Translations under genes and position numbers: made by a program
Part shown: one piece after another, positions 20,471 to 32,000 of the stretch
Numbering within the stretch: the first letter of the stretch is position 1
How the letters are laid out: each line of letters begins with the position of its first letter
Assembly (NCBI GenBank): GCA_001939145.1
Contig: LSRX01000296.1
Coordinates: 430,247 to 494,246, forward strand
Origin: Symbiodinium microadriaticum
Taxonomy: Eukaryota > Sar > Dinophyceae > Suessiales > Symbiodiniaceae
Reading direction: 5' to 3'
Length of the DNA stretch: 64,000 bases
Notes under the pieces: generated by a model
What the model saw: the letters and a program-made list of their open reading frames with translations, nothing else
What the model was told of the DNA's origin: nothing
Databases searched by the model: none

Positions 20471-23400
20471 GTTTGTATTTAGTATTATCATAATATTTGA
20501 ATTATTATATTATTACTATTATATCAGTATCATTATCATTAGGACTCTGAGTCTGTTCGTATCTGCAAGCGATCTTTGGCGTGTTCAGGCTTGTAGGGCT
20601 GAGGACTTCGGGCCGAGGGTTTCGAACTTCGCGGGCAACATGCTCATGACTATGCCTGGCTATGCACGAAAGGAATCAACGTTTGAAGATTGAAGAGGTG
20701 TTCAAAGTACTAGACCACTGATAATGGCGACAGGCGGGGTATCGTAGCAGCTGTAGTCAGTAGTCGGCATCGTCGTGGTCGTAGTCGTCATCTGAGTCGC
20801 AGTTGTCGTTGCAATACTAGCAGTAGCAGCAGCAGTAGCTGTCGCAGGCGCAGTCGCGGGAGCAGTAGCAGGAGCAGAGCACTAGCAGTCGAGTGGCAGG
20901 AATAGGAACAGCAGCAGCAGCTGCAGCAGCAGCAGTCGTTGCAGTTATAGCGCTCACAGCAAGACGAAGCAGTAGTAGTGCAGGCTTCGCCCCTCACCCT
21001 CATCGTTTAAATCTCTCTTGTTGTTGGCATTGCTATCGTTACTTTTGCCACCGTCACAATGATCCTCAACAAACTCCAGGCCCGGAGCACTGTGAAAAAG
21101 AAACACCTACGCCTTCGTCAGGCATCGAACCCGAGATCCCAATCTCGAGGTACTGGGGGCCACCGCCCCGAATATCTGTCAGAACCCTCAGTAAAAGAAT
21201 TACTCACAAGGCCTAACAGAGATAAACAGAACCTAACAGGAATCCGTTATCTCTCCAGGAACGACCAAATCCATCCATGCATTATGCGCTCAAGGACTCC
21301 AGCAGTTATTGAAGAGTTAGTTTTGGCTGCTGAAGGGACGCCTTTTGGTTTTGGCATTTTGGCATGAGGTTCCAACCCCAACCACTGGACCCAGGCTTGG
21401 CTGCGGTGTTTCAACTTTGTCAGAGAAGTCGGGTCTCTGACGGTTTGTGGGAGCACGAAGTGTTTGTTCCTCTTACCACTGACCGCTCTTGGTATGCTTG
21501 TGATCGTGACTTTGATTGTATGTGTGTGTTTCTTCCACATGAGTGTGATTATCAGTGATTATGACTGAGATGATCAGCATCGCTGTGGCGATGGCAATGA
21601 TGCCAAGAACATGAAAGGACGAAGCCTTGCAGGCCTCGGTTGAAGCCTTACAACGTAACCTGAACCGAGGTTGTATGGCTATGGAAATGCCATCTGTTCA
21701 AATCCTTCAGTCACCCTCCAAGAGGAGCATGTGCAGAGGGACAGATACGTACATACATGTATACTGTATACATTGTACACATACATGCACATATATATAT
21801 ATATATATATATATTTATACATATATACACATATATACACCTCTGTGTATGTGTGTGTATGTGTATGCATATATTGATATGCATGCATATATCACATACA
21901 CTTGTATGTGTGTGTATATATACATATACGTGTTTATGTATGTATATGTGTGTGTGTATATATATATATACACACACATACATACATGCATATTGCATGA
22001 TCTGTTTTGTGATTTTTAGGTTCGATGAATTCAAGTTTAGGCTACGTTGCAGCACACTACGTGTTCACATGTGTTTATTCCTTGCATAGCCGAGTTGTAC
22101 GACAGTCACACACACATGCGCGGGGGCGTGCAAACTTAATTTTTAAAGCAACTCTCCCTTGGTTGCAAGGACGCAGTAGAAGGGGCCAAATGGCTGGGCA
22201 CCTCTGCTGTGAGTGCCTGCGATGCTTAGTCCGCCCACTTCAAAGCAATAGGGGCCGGTGGCCCAATGTTGCGAGGGGTGGTGCGTTTTCTCCGCAGGTA
22301 CGGCTGCAGCACAAGCCCGTCAAAGGGTTTAGGCTGTGGGGCATTCAAGGTTCTTGAAGCTTTTGTTCTGGGTAGCAGGAATTTCATTTTCTACAGTCTC
22401 TCAGTTTCGGTGTTTGGGATTCAGGTCGGATTTCTAAGAAGCGCCGCTCTTCAAGCTTTGAATTCAGATGGACACGCAACTAGCACCGTTCAACCTGGTC
22501 AAATCATTGAACTGTATGGGAATACAGCAGCCTGTCACATGGTAACAGAGTTTTTCTGGAATAGCCGAAGATCAGAACACCACAATCATATCAAGCCATG
22601 TTTTGCATGCAAAGTGCGCAGACCTACTCTGTTATGCACTGTAACTTGGTGGCAAACGTTGCAAGTATGCAGCATGATGTAAATACAAGACGTAAAGCCG
22701 GGCCGTTGAGAAGTGAGTGGTTCAAAAAGACCTGCGACAGTAGTATGACAGAGAGGGGAGTATTAGTGCTGTGCCCTTGTCACACTGCGTTTTGTCTTTC
22801 GGCTTCCTCAAAACCGAGACCAAACGCGTTAAAGTCTAAAACCCCGACATTAAATTCTAAACCTGAGAATCGAACCGCTTCAAGCGCTAACATGCGCAAG
22901 TCCCAAAGCCTAAACCTAGCACGACGGGCAACTTCGAGCCGCTTGGGCTCAGCGTCGGCGCGAGGCATTAGTTTTGGCAGCAATTTCCCAGCTCCAGCTG
23001 GGCAGTGCGTGCAGATTCAGAGATGCTCGGGCATGAACTCCAAAGTATAAAGCTTGGGCCTCAAGCAAGCACTGTCCGTGGACCGCGTAGAAACTATGCA
23101 AACGGATCGTTTGGTCAGTCGCAGAAAAGCTTTTGCTGTCGAGTTTCGGATCCGAGAGAGACTGCATCTCTTGAAGCTAAGGAGTCCGGGCTTAGGGTTC
23201 GGGGTTCTAGATGTGAGATTCTTGGTCTTGGTACGGAGCTCAAGTTTGTGCATGTGATTAGCGCGGAATGTCAGAAGGTCGTAGTCGTGTAAGCCATCTT
23301 TTCTGGCACTGTGTTGTAGTGGAGGTTGACTTCCACAGACTGTTGAAATACCTGTGCTCCCGCTTCCGCAGTTCGCGGCAGGAGTCCTCATTCGAAGTCC

Positions 23401-24393
23401 TGCCTAGGCTACTCAACGGCGCCTAGGTCCCAAGAGGAAAGAATGTGTTTTTTTCCTCACTCAATCCCTACACCCGAAGCCCTGAAACCGTAGATGAGCC
23501 GCCGGAGTTCTCGGGCTCAACGCAGCCTGTGCTGAGCGGAACTGGTGGAGTCCATCTGACCCAAGGCTCCGCACTTGCCTTCATGGCTGAGAACCTGGAG
23601 GGAAATAGCTGTCAGACACGGGCTTGGAAGGTTCGGAAACCGAGTGAAGATGTGAGGTGCATCTTCTCGCGAATTTTGCTGGATGATCCTGCATCCTGAG
23701 GGCAAGAGTTCCACTTGTGGTCCTTGGGCCGTCAGGTTTAGATGAAAAGCTGTGTGGGATGTTTAAGTTTACGGGCGCAGCCCATTAGAGTCACCGCTGC
23801 GGGGCGGAATGCTTGTCGGAGATTGAACGGAACACTCATAGTGGAAATGCTGGCAGGAACACAAGCTGTATTGGTCACACCTATCACCTATTTTATGCAG
23901 ACAAATTACAGGAAGTACGATTTGATCTGTCTTGTCGTGAGACCAACATCAGTGAACCTTAAGAGTTACTGTTGCTGCTGCTGCTCCTGCGACGACCGCG
24001 ACCGCCATCACCACCATTACCACCATCGCCGCCACCGGGAGAAGTCTTGAGGCCTGTGACCCGCTTTCATACCCCAAAACCTGGACCCCCAAAAACGGAG
24101 GGCCCTGTGGCATGGCTCTGGCACGACGTGGGAGTGCCAGTGCACTGGCACTCGGGCACTTCTGCAGCAAGCAGTGCGGTAGTTCACGGGTTAAGGGCTT
24201 GCATGCAGTTAGAGGACATGTCATCACATTGTCCTTCGTGGGCCCTTGGTTTTGTGGCCAATGGTTTCTGCATGCTTCGTGCATGCTTCGTGAGCTATTG
24301 GATAAAATTCCATCACAATCCCGTCATACTTGTAGTGCAGCACGCCTCCGAATTCTCTGCAAACCATTTAGGCCATTCAGGCGGCATAGGCAT
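20471..24393. other. No recognised gene; microsatellites
   Basis: Holds CAG/GTC triplet repeats (about 20740-20960) and a TA/CA/TG microsatellite (about 21730-21990). Open frames here, including 22780-23050 and 23445-23699, have protein-like stretches (for example GSALAFMAENLEGNSCQTRA at about 23562) but no recognisable family or splice partner. Confidence 0.5.
21730..21990. repeat. TA/CA/TG compound microsatellite
   Basis: (AT)n at about 21792-21814 and alternating TACATA, GTGTGT and ACACAC up to about 21985. Confidence 0.9.
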
Positions 24394-24820
24394 CAAAAAA
24401 AAATTTGATAAGGATCAAAAAAAATTTACCTAAGGATCAAAAAAAATTGACAAGGATCAACAAAAAAATTGCCCTCTGCGCCCAAGGCCTCGCCTGGTGC
24501 TCGAGTCCTGACAGGCTCGGGTCCTCGGGTCCGGTGGTCCGTGGTCCTGCGGTCCTCTGGTCCTCTGGTCCCGTGGTCCTTTGGTCCCTTGGTCCTGTGG
24601 TCCTCTGGTTCCCTGGTCTTGAAGCCTTGCAAATATAGCTAAGGGCAATTTTTTTTGATCCTTATTTAATTTTTTTGATCCTCGGGGGCTATTTTTTTTG
24701 ATCCTTATCGTTTTTTTTGATCCTTCACCCGGGACAATTTGTTTTTGATCCTTATTTATTTTTTTTTGATCCTCGGGTTCTAATTTTTTTCGACCTTATC
24801 AAATTTTTTTTGATCCCTCA
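24394..24820. repeat. Large foldback of GATCC/poly-A units with minisatellite loop
   Basis: Left arm 24394-24474: repeated 'aaggatcaaaaaaaattt' type units ending 'aaaaaaattgcc'. Right arm 24647-24818: the inverse, starting 'ggcaattttttttgatcctta' and repeating 'ttttttttgatccttat'. Between them, about 24526-24620 is an 8-bp minisatellite of form GTCCYNTG (roughly ten copies). The arms can pair over tens of bases in several registers. Confidence 0.75.
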
Positions 24821-25149
24821 CCCCGGTCCCCCAGGGCGTGCGCTGACAGGTCTGTTGGGCTTTCTTGGCAAGGGCTATAATTAAGGTGACTATGCAACTC
24901 TCCGAACTCACAATCCTGAAACCAAAGCCCCTACGTTTGAACCCAGAACCCCTAAACACAAAAGCCCCGAAGCGCTACAGCCCAAAAGCCCCCAAAATCC
25001 TGAGAATCCGGTGTTACTAAGACTAAGACCTTTACAAGACCTCAAGCCCCAAAGTTCTGTGAACCGCAACTTGGCACCGAGGCTTTGCGTGCTGGCCTCT
25101 CGGCAAGCTTTCAGAAGCTTCATGAGACCTTTTTGAGGGAGCCATCAAA

Positions 25150-25300
25150 GAGTCGGCCTCATGGGGTTTAGGGTTGAGAGAGGGTTTCGGGGTTAAGGGT
25201 TTGGGCTTTAGGGTTCATGTCGAAGGGTTTCAGGGCGCTAGGCTCATTTGCGGGGCTTTAGGTTGAGAGGTTTAGGGTTTTTTGGGCTTTCGTGCTAAGC
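25150..25300. repeat. Degenerate TTTAGGG-rich stretch
   Basis: Frequent TTTAGGG, TTTCGGGG and TTTGGGC words. The strand is opposite to the CCCTAAA array 700 bp further on. Confidence 0.6.
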
Positions 25301-25719
25301 GCTTTAGGGCTTGGGGTGCTCCGCGGTTGAGCGAAAGGTTCGGGTCCGTCCGAGCATGTCTCTTTTAAAGCCCGAACCTCAAACCCTGAGCTCCGTAGGC
25401 CCTAGAGCGGGGGTTCAAAGCCCTTCGCCCGAAAGACATCGTACCAGTCGGACAGCAGTGCCCCAAAGCAATGATCGGAAGGCCATCATCCGAAGAAACC
25501 GCACTAAACCCTCAAACCCTTGACCTCAAAGCCGAAACCCCAAACCGCAAGAGACCTAAGGTGCTCAAGTCCTTAGCTTTCATCGCTACCCCGGCAGTCG
25601 CGGCTTCAAGGCTGCGTGCAGCGCAGGCGCCGAGCGATCTGTGGCTTTCGGACCTTTTGGGGGTTCAGGGTTTAGAAGGGTCTCGAAGTTAGGGTTCAGG
25701 GGTTTTCTGACATTCCGCA

Positions 25720-25779
25720 AGAAAGATGTGGTCGATGAGACAGGGGAGAAGCCTGCCAGCCCAAAGAAACTAGAAAGGT
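25720..25779 (+). other. Possible exon
   Basis: After CCGCAAG a frame reads KDVVDETGEKPASPKKLER. It is charged and protein-like, with no recognised domain. It could be a 5' exon of the kinase gene beginning at 28.95 kb, but the gap prevents a link. Confidence 0.25.
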
Positions 25780-25970
25780 CTTTGTTCAGGCTCCTGAAGT
25801 TTCCGACCGGGGATTAACTTGAGGATTATGGCGAGCACTAATCTTCCCTGACGCCGCCACGTTTGATAGGTTGTGCTCTTCTCCTAAACCCTAAATTAGG
25901 CTTCAAGGAACCCTGAAAGATATCCCTCAAAAAGGAACCCTTAAAAGGATCCCCTTAAAGGAGCCCACCC

Positions 25971-26093
25971 CCTAAACCCTAAAACCCTAAAACCCTAAAA
26001 CCCTAAAACCCTAAAACCCTAAAACCCTAAAACCCTAAACCCTAAAACCCTAAAACCCTAAAACCCTAAAACCCTAAAACCCTAAACCCTAAA
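25971..26093. repeat. Telomere-like (CCCTAAAA)n array next to a gap
   Basis: Mostly 8-mer CCCTAAAA with some CCCTAAA, about fifteen units, running directly into the N block. The 8-mer equals TTTTAGGG on the other strand. Confidence 0.9.
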
Positions 26094-26475
26094 NNNNNNN
26101 NNNNNNNNNNNNNNNNNNNNNNNNNNNNNNNNNNNNNNNNNNNNNNNNNNNNNNNNNNNNNNNNNNNNNNNNNNNNNNNNNNNNNNNNNNNNNNNNNNNN
26201 NNNNNNNNNNNNNNNNNNNNNNNNNNNNNNNNNNNNNNNNNNNNNNNNNNNNNNNNNNNNNNNNNNNNNNNNNNNNNNNNNNNNNNNNNNNNNNNNNNNN
26301 NNNNNNNNNNNNNNNNNNNNNNNNNNNNNNNNNNNNNNNNNNNNNNNNNNNNNNNNNNNNNNNNNNNNNNNNNNNNNNNNNNNNNNNNNNNNNNNNNNNN
26401 NNNNNNNNNNNNNNNNNNNNNNNNNNNNNNNNNNNNNNNNNNNNNNNNNNNNNNNNNNNNNNNNNNNNNNNNNNN
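26094..26475. other. Assembly gap (N run)
   Basis: 382 undetermined bases. Order and orientation of the two flanks depend on the assembly, so links across it are not secure. Confidence 0.99.
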
Positions 26476-28950
26476 GGCGGGGGGGGCGGGGGGCTAATGA
26501 CGTCGGTTTTGGCGGCGATCATGCTCAAAACACTGGAATCTGCACTTTTGCCACTTTAATGCAACATACTGCAGAAGGATGTTTGATGTCTCCGGAACAA
26601 AACGCACTGTCGCAATCCTTCATGCTTTGTGCAGCATGCCCAAATCAGGTTGTGCTTCTTTGCAGAACAGAATGCACAAGGATGTGGCAATGATCATGGT
26701 CAATCATGGTGATGATGATGGTGATACAAATACCTTGGAACGAAATGGCAGCAGGCTTACAAGTCGACATGTGCCGAAACCCCACGTTTTGCCAGATCGA
26801 AGCCAAATCAAACGACGAGGCGCCCCTCTGCGCCCGCACCCAATCAGAAACCCTAAGCCGTAAACGAAGTGCGAGACCCTAAACGAGAAGTGTGGGGTTG
26901 TTGTACATGTATTCTCCTCTAGACTGCTGTCCGCGCTTCCCGAACCCCTTACACCCCATAAAGAGGGCTGACAGGGGCTGACAGCATTCGGAACCCCCAG
27001 GCCGGAGGCGCGCTTCGTCGGCGCGAGTCCGGGCTGTTAGGGTTTAGGATTTGGGGTTCCTGGAAGCCGAAAGCCGGTACCTTTGGGGTGTCATGACAGG
27101 AGTCTCCACCTTCGAGCTCGCCTTTGGTGTTATTTGCTCCCTGTCGGAGTTGTGGCGACCATCAGGATTCACTTTCCGACCCCCAAAATCCAACAAGGAA
27201 GGCCCAGAAAGCCAACACGATTGAATCCGAAACACCTACTCTCCCCAGCATTACATTTGTGAAGATTCTGCGACAAGGTGTGAACCGTGAGCAGCAACAA
27301 GGAGAACAGACAGATACTTCAGCTCGGACCCAAGCCAGCCAGGTCTTTTTTTCTTGATCGTGGTCGTGGTGTCAGACTACCTTAAGGTCGACTGAGGTGG
27401 GGCTAGCAATCGGTCAGAGCTTAGAGCCCAAGCGCGAAGCTGCGACGAAGCCCGAAGTCACACCCTGCAAGTCCTCAAGTGTCGAACCGGGCACTCGAAA
27501 GCCGAAGCCTCTACAGCCGAACGCAACAAGCTCCTAAGTCCGAAGCGCGGCTGCTTAAGCCTTCAACCAGCCAGCAAGCTTCAACTAAACTTCGAGGGAG
27601 ACGTTCGAGCTTGCCACGTGTCACGTCCGCCCAAAGATTCTGTCGGCGGCAGGCGAAAACACCTCCAGTCTCTAGGTTTCAGGCTTTCTAGGGTTTAGAT
27701 GCCCTGAGACGGATTGTCAGGATAGTTAGCCCTCCCGTTCGGACAAGAAATGCCATGATTGCTGCCACCATGATGATGATCATCATATACATCATGCATC
27801 ATGCCCGTCAGCATGGTCATTTAACCACTATCAGTTGTGATCACCGTCAGTGTCAGTATGATGACTTCACAAATTCTTGGGCAAGGTCTCGGTCCACGAA
27901 AGAACTTCTTTGCAGGGTTCCGGATTTCGGTCAGAGTTCCCCATTTCCCCATCAAGTCCGTATGCACGAGATACATTCCAGGAGTGCCGCCAAATCTTTG
28001 TTGCACATCGGCCGTGGAATCGAACTTCCGAGATCCAGGTTCCGGGACTGAGGATTTTGGGATGCTAACTAGCACCTCGCCATGTGCATCTGTTGCGCCA
28101 TGTGTTACGAAGCTCCGTGGAGGAAAGCACCTGATGACCAGCCCCGTTTCGTCTGCCTCCTAAGCCCAGAAGCCGAGTTTTGTACATTTGAGTTGACAGG
28201 GTGTGTAGAAGAGCTCCGAAAGTCGGTGCTATGCGATGGTTTAGTTACTCCGGTTGTTTATGCTAAGAGCCTGAGAATTTTCACGGCCTGAGAATTTTCA
28301 CGGCAGCTTTCTGCTTGGACAGCAGACTTCAGACTTCTCCAATGCTCAGGGTGCTTATCAGGGCAGAAGAGGCCAGGAGCCGCACACAGAATGAATGACT
28401 TCCCCTGTGCTCCAGGCACGTCATGTGACGTTCTACGGCGTCTAAGTTTAGGAGTTCAAGCACGCCCCTAATCCCCCCAGCTGTCCAAGCCCTAACAGCA
28501 CCCAAGCCTTAAACACACCCGAAACCCTAAACCCCAAACTTTCGAGCCTGACGCCCAGCCCCGAAGCCGCCGAAGCCCCAAACTCGACCAAGCCTTCGAG
28601 CCTGAGCCAAATGCCATGGTCCGGCGATACGAGCGGCTGCGACACCTCAGCGTAGGTAGCTCCGCTGAAGTCAAAGGTTTCGGATTGCGAAGAGCCGGAA
28701 CAGAAGCGTCATAATATGAGTTTCTGTGGGTCGCAGCACTTTGCTTCTTCTTTTCGCGAGCTGTTGTCAGTTGTGTGAGCGATTCGTGCAAGATTGGCCG
28801 TGTAGCATCTGGGAAATAACCGCAGTCCATCATTGTCCCCCCGCCCCACACCCTCTTCAAATCGTTTTAGCAGGTCTAGCAGTGTAGCTGGGGCCTTTGC
28901 AATTCCAGCGTCTAAGGTTCTTGGGGTTTGCGCGGCTTCAGGGAGCCCAG
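26476..28950. other. No recognised gene
   Basis: Starts with a G-run after the gap, then mixed intron-like sequence. Frames such as 26579-26863 and 27837-28163 show no domain. Confidence 0.4.
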
Positions 28951-29035
28951 CAATACTCGACAAGGCCGTTTCGGCGTGTCGCTGCTCATCAAAGATGTGG
29001 AGTCCGACACGCTGGCGATGATGAAGACCATCGAC
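28951..29035 (+). CDS. NEK-like kinase exon N1 (Gly loop, Lys)
   Basis: After GCCCAG. Reads NTRQGRFGVSLLIKDVESDT then LAMMKTID. Gly-rich loop G-R-F-G-V and the ATP-anchoring Lys of 'MMKTI' are present. Ends near GAC|GCC (GC donor). Confidence 0.65.
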
Positions 29036-32000
29036 GCCTGGGGCCGAGCCTGGGTTCGTTGTTTTGTTGGCTCTTTGTAGCGGAGTTGTGCATGTTTGGT
29101 TGCCTTTGCTACGGGATTTGGTGGGTGTTTCGGCGTTCTGCGAAAGCGTGCGGGGATTTTGGCGTGCAGGGTTCCCAACCTTTCAGAACCACAGGAAGCT
29201 CCATAGAAACGAATTTGGATCGGAGAGAACCCTTTGAGGCCCACCTGCAGCCTTTATGAAACTTTGACGAACCCTTTCTACAACTTCTCCCTGCTTAAGG
29301 CTTGCCAAGACCATCCACAACCCCGATCCATAAAAACCCCGAGAACTCTAAACTCCTGAACCCTCGAAGGGCCGACAAAGACCTTGTAAAGCCCATAAAG
29401 CCCCTATGAGGCCCCAGAGAGCCCGGACAGCAGCCCTAATCCCCCCCTTGGCAGCCTTGGCAGGCTCTGAATTGAAGCAGATCTCTGTGAGTGTGCAACC
29501 TTCTTTCATAAATCTGAAGCAACACCCCCAAAGTGAAGCAGCACCCGTCGTGTAGCACCCAGGATCCTGCTTCAAGCTCGTTTATAGCTTTCAACCCTAG
29601 AAGACCCGAGAATGGATCCCATTCTCCCTAAACGCCTAAACCCCTAAACCCCCAAACCCCTAAGCCCCTAAGCCCCTACATGGATCCCCACCCAGAAGCC
29701 CCGAAGCTCCCCAGTGAAGGTCGCCGCGCTAAATGGCGCGGAGCGGTCCGAGCTCCTCCGCGAACTCCGAGGCTTCGTTTTGGGGGTCTCCTTGCATCTT
29801 CCGTCTGTGTTGGATTTAAGTGTGTTTGAGTGGGTCCAGGAGGTTGTTTGTAGGGTTTTAGTGTTTAGTATCGGAGTGTGCATTTGGTTTGCATAGATTC
29901 GGTGACACTTTTTGTTTTTGGGTTTGGGGTCCTTGCAGAGCTTCGTATTTTGCAAGCCCCAATGTCTGAACTCCAAATTCCGAAACCGCTAAGACCCGGA
30001 AACCCAGAAGCCTCAAACCCTGCAACAACTTATCGAATCATAGAGCCATCAAGCAGAAGGCTTTGTATTTAAAGCAGAACATAGCGGCCCGTCTGATGGA
30101 CCCCAAGCATCGGGACCTTCGGTGTCGTCACCGCGACCAGGCCTGACGAAACTGCGTCATCCCTACCTGCTTCCGTGCCCTGGCACCGATGCACGTTTAG
30201 GGTTTCAAGGTTTAGGCTTCGGGTTCAATATTCGATGTTCTTTCAACCCTGCCTGGACTCCGCTTTTGGATTTTCCTTGCCCAGGATGCGGGAGTCCTTT
30301 CTGCACCAAGGCCACGCGGAGTTGGTTTTGGTCAGGATGTTTCGGGTTTGGCCTTCTTCCAGGGTTTGGCCTTCTTCAGGGTTTTGGGTTTCTAGCTTTG
30401 AGGTTGCTTTTGGGCATCTTTGAGACATGTTCCCGTAAGGCTCTGCCCTTGCTTGTTGAGCCTGCCGAGGTCTTTCGGTTTCGTGTTTGGAGGACGTGGA
30501 CTTGCTTGGTCTCAAATTGGGCAAGATAGGTCTGAAGAATTTGCAATACTACTGTGGAATCCCGCTTGTTGTTGACCCCCAAACTTGTTTTGACTTTTTC
30601 AGGCCGTATATTGCCTTCAGAGGCTCCTTCTTAAAAGTCCACTGGCAAAGACAAGTCTTGCCATTTTTGCGCGGTGCAATCAATCTGAGCTAGCTTCCAT
30701 CATCTCCGCAATACTACACTCTTGCATATCGTAACAATATGAACGGTGTGCAAATTTAACTGATCCTTACAGGTCCGATTGTTCAGGATGTGGTGTGTCG
30801 GTACAGGAAATGCCCGCACAGATGGCTTCTGTCCGATTTGGGTGCAGGGTTTTTATTGTTCAGGGTTTGCGTGCCTTTTCTTTTGATTCATTGCCGAAGG
30901 TGAGGAGCGGGGGGTCGGTGTGTGGGCATGCAGAGTTTTCGCGTGCAGCTGGGCTTGCCTCGTTGCCGATGCAGTATTTCAGTCGTCCAGCTTGGACGAA
31001 TCGTTAGTCGGAATCAGTGGCATGTGCATTTTCGAGCAGAATGGCCGCAACCATTTATGCCACCCTGCTCAGTGGCCGTGCGGTTCGGCTCCAGATTTCC
31101 CCCGAAAGCACCGTCAACGACCTTCGCCAGTTGGCCCAGCAGAGCCTGGGAGTAGGAATTGACCGGCTCTGGACGAAGGAAGGTGGCCTAGACCTCCTTC
31201 CGGATAGCAGTCTAAAGAAAGCTGGTCTTTGCACGGAGCAGGTCGTAACCTTGACAGTTCGGCAGCTGCGCATCGTCTCCCCGTGGGAGTGCCTCGGCAG
31301 CCTCTTGTCCTGGCCCTTCTTCGAGGATGTCCTGAGCCCGGAAGCATTTGCCGCCATACGTCCGGATGGCCGCGTGGTTACTTGGGGTTTTGGTCCCGCC
31401 GGCGATCCTGGACTGGCCCAGGAAAGACTGGAGGATGTCCGAGATGTGCAGGCTACGGCCGCGGCGTTTGCCGCGCTTCGATGCGACGGCAGTGTCGTTT
31501 CCTGGGGCGAAGCCGCCTACGGAGGAGATAGCTCCTCTGTGCAAGACCAGCTGTGCCTGGGCTCTGAGGAATGAGGATGTTCTTGACAAGCCAAAGGCTA
31601 CTGAGTCTACTTCTAAGTCTAAGTTGCCTTCGAGCCAGGACCGTTAGCCGTTAGCCGTTAACTATGACGACTCAGGTGCAACGTGCTGGAGTTGCGGGGG
31701 TCCTCCAGCGCCTTCGCTGCCCTCCGTGCCGACGGCCGCGTGGTGTCCTGGGGCTCTGTGGCTGCCGGAGGCGACTGCAGCTCTGTGCAGGACCGGCTGC
31801 AGGATGTGGTGGCCCTCCGTGCCTCTTTCTTAGCATTTGCCGCCATCCGCAAGGATGGGCAGGTTGTCACGTGGGGAGAGGATGGGGACAGCAGCGCCGT
31901 CCAAGACCAGCTGAACCAAGTACGAGAGGTTCGCGTCTCTTGTCGAGCCTTCGCCGCCATCAAGGCCGACGGTGGCGTGGTCGCCTGGGGCCGCGGCCCT

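Noticed and set aside
21110..21160. tRNA-like 'atcgaacccgag' (possible T-arm on the minus strand)
   Set aside because: The flanking bases do not form the 5-bp T-stem or an acceptor stem, and no anticodon arm is found.
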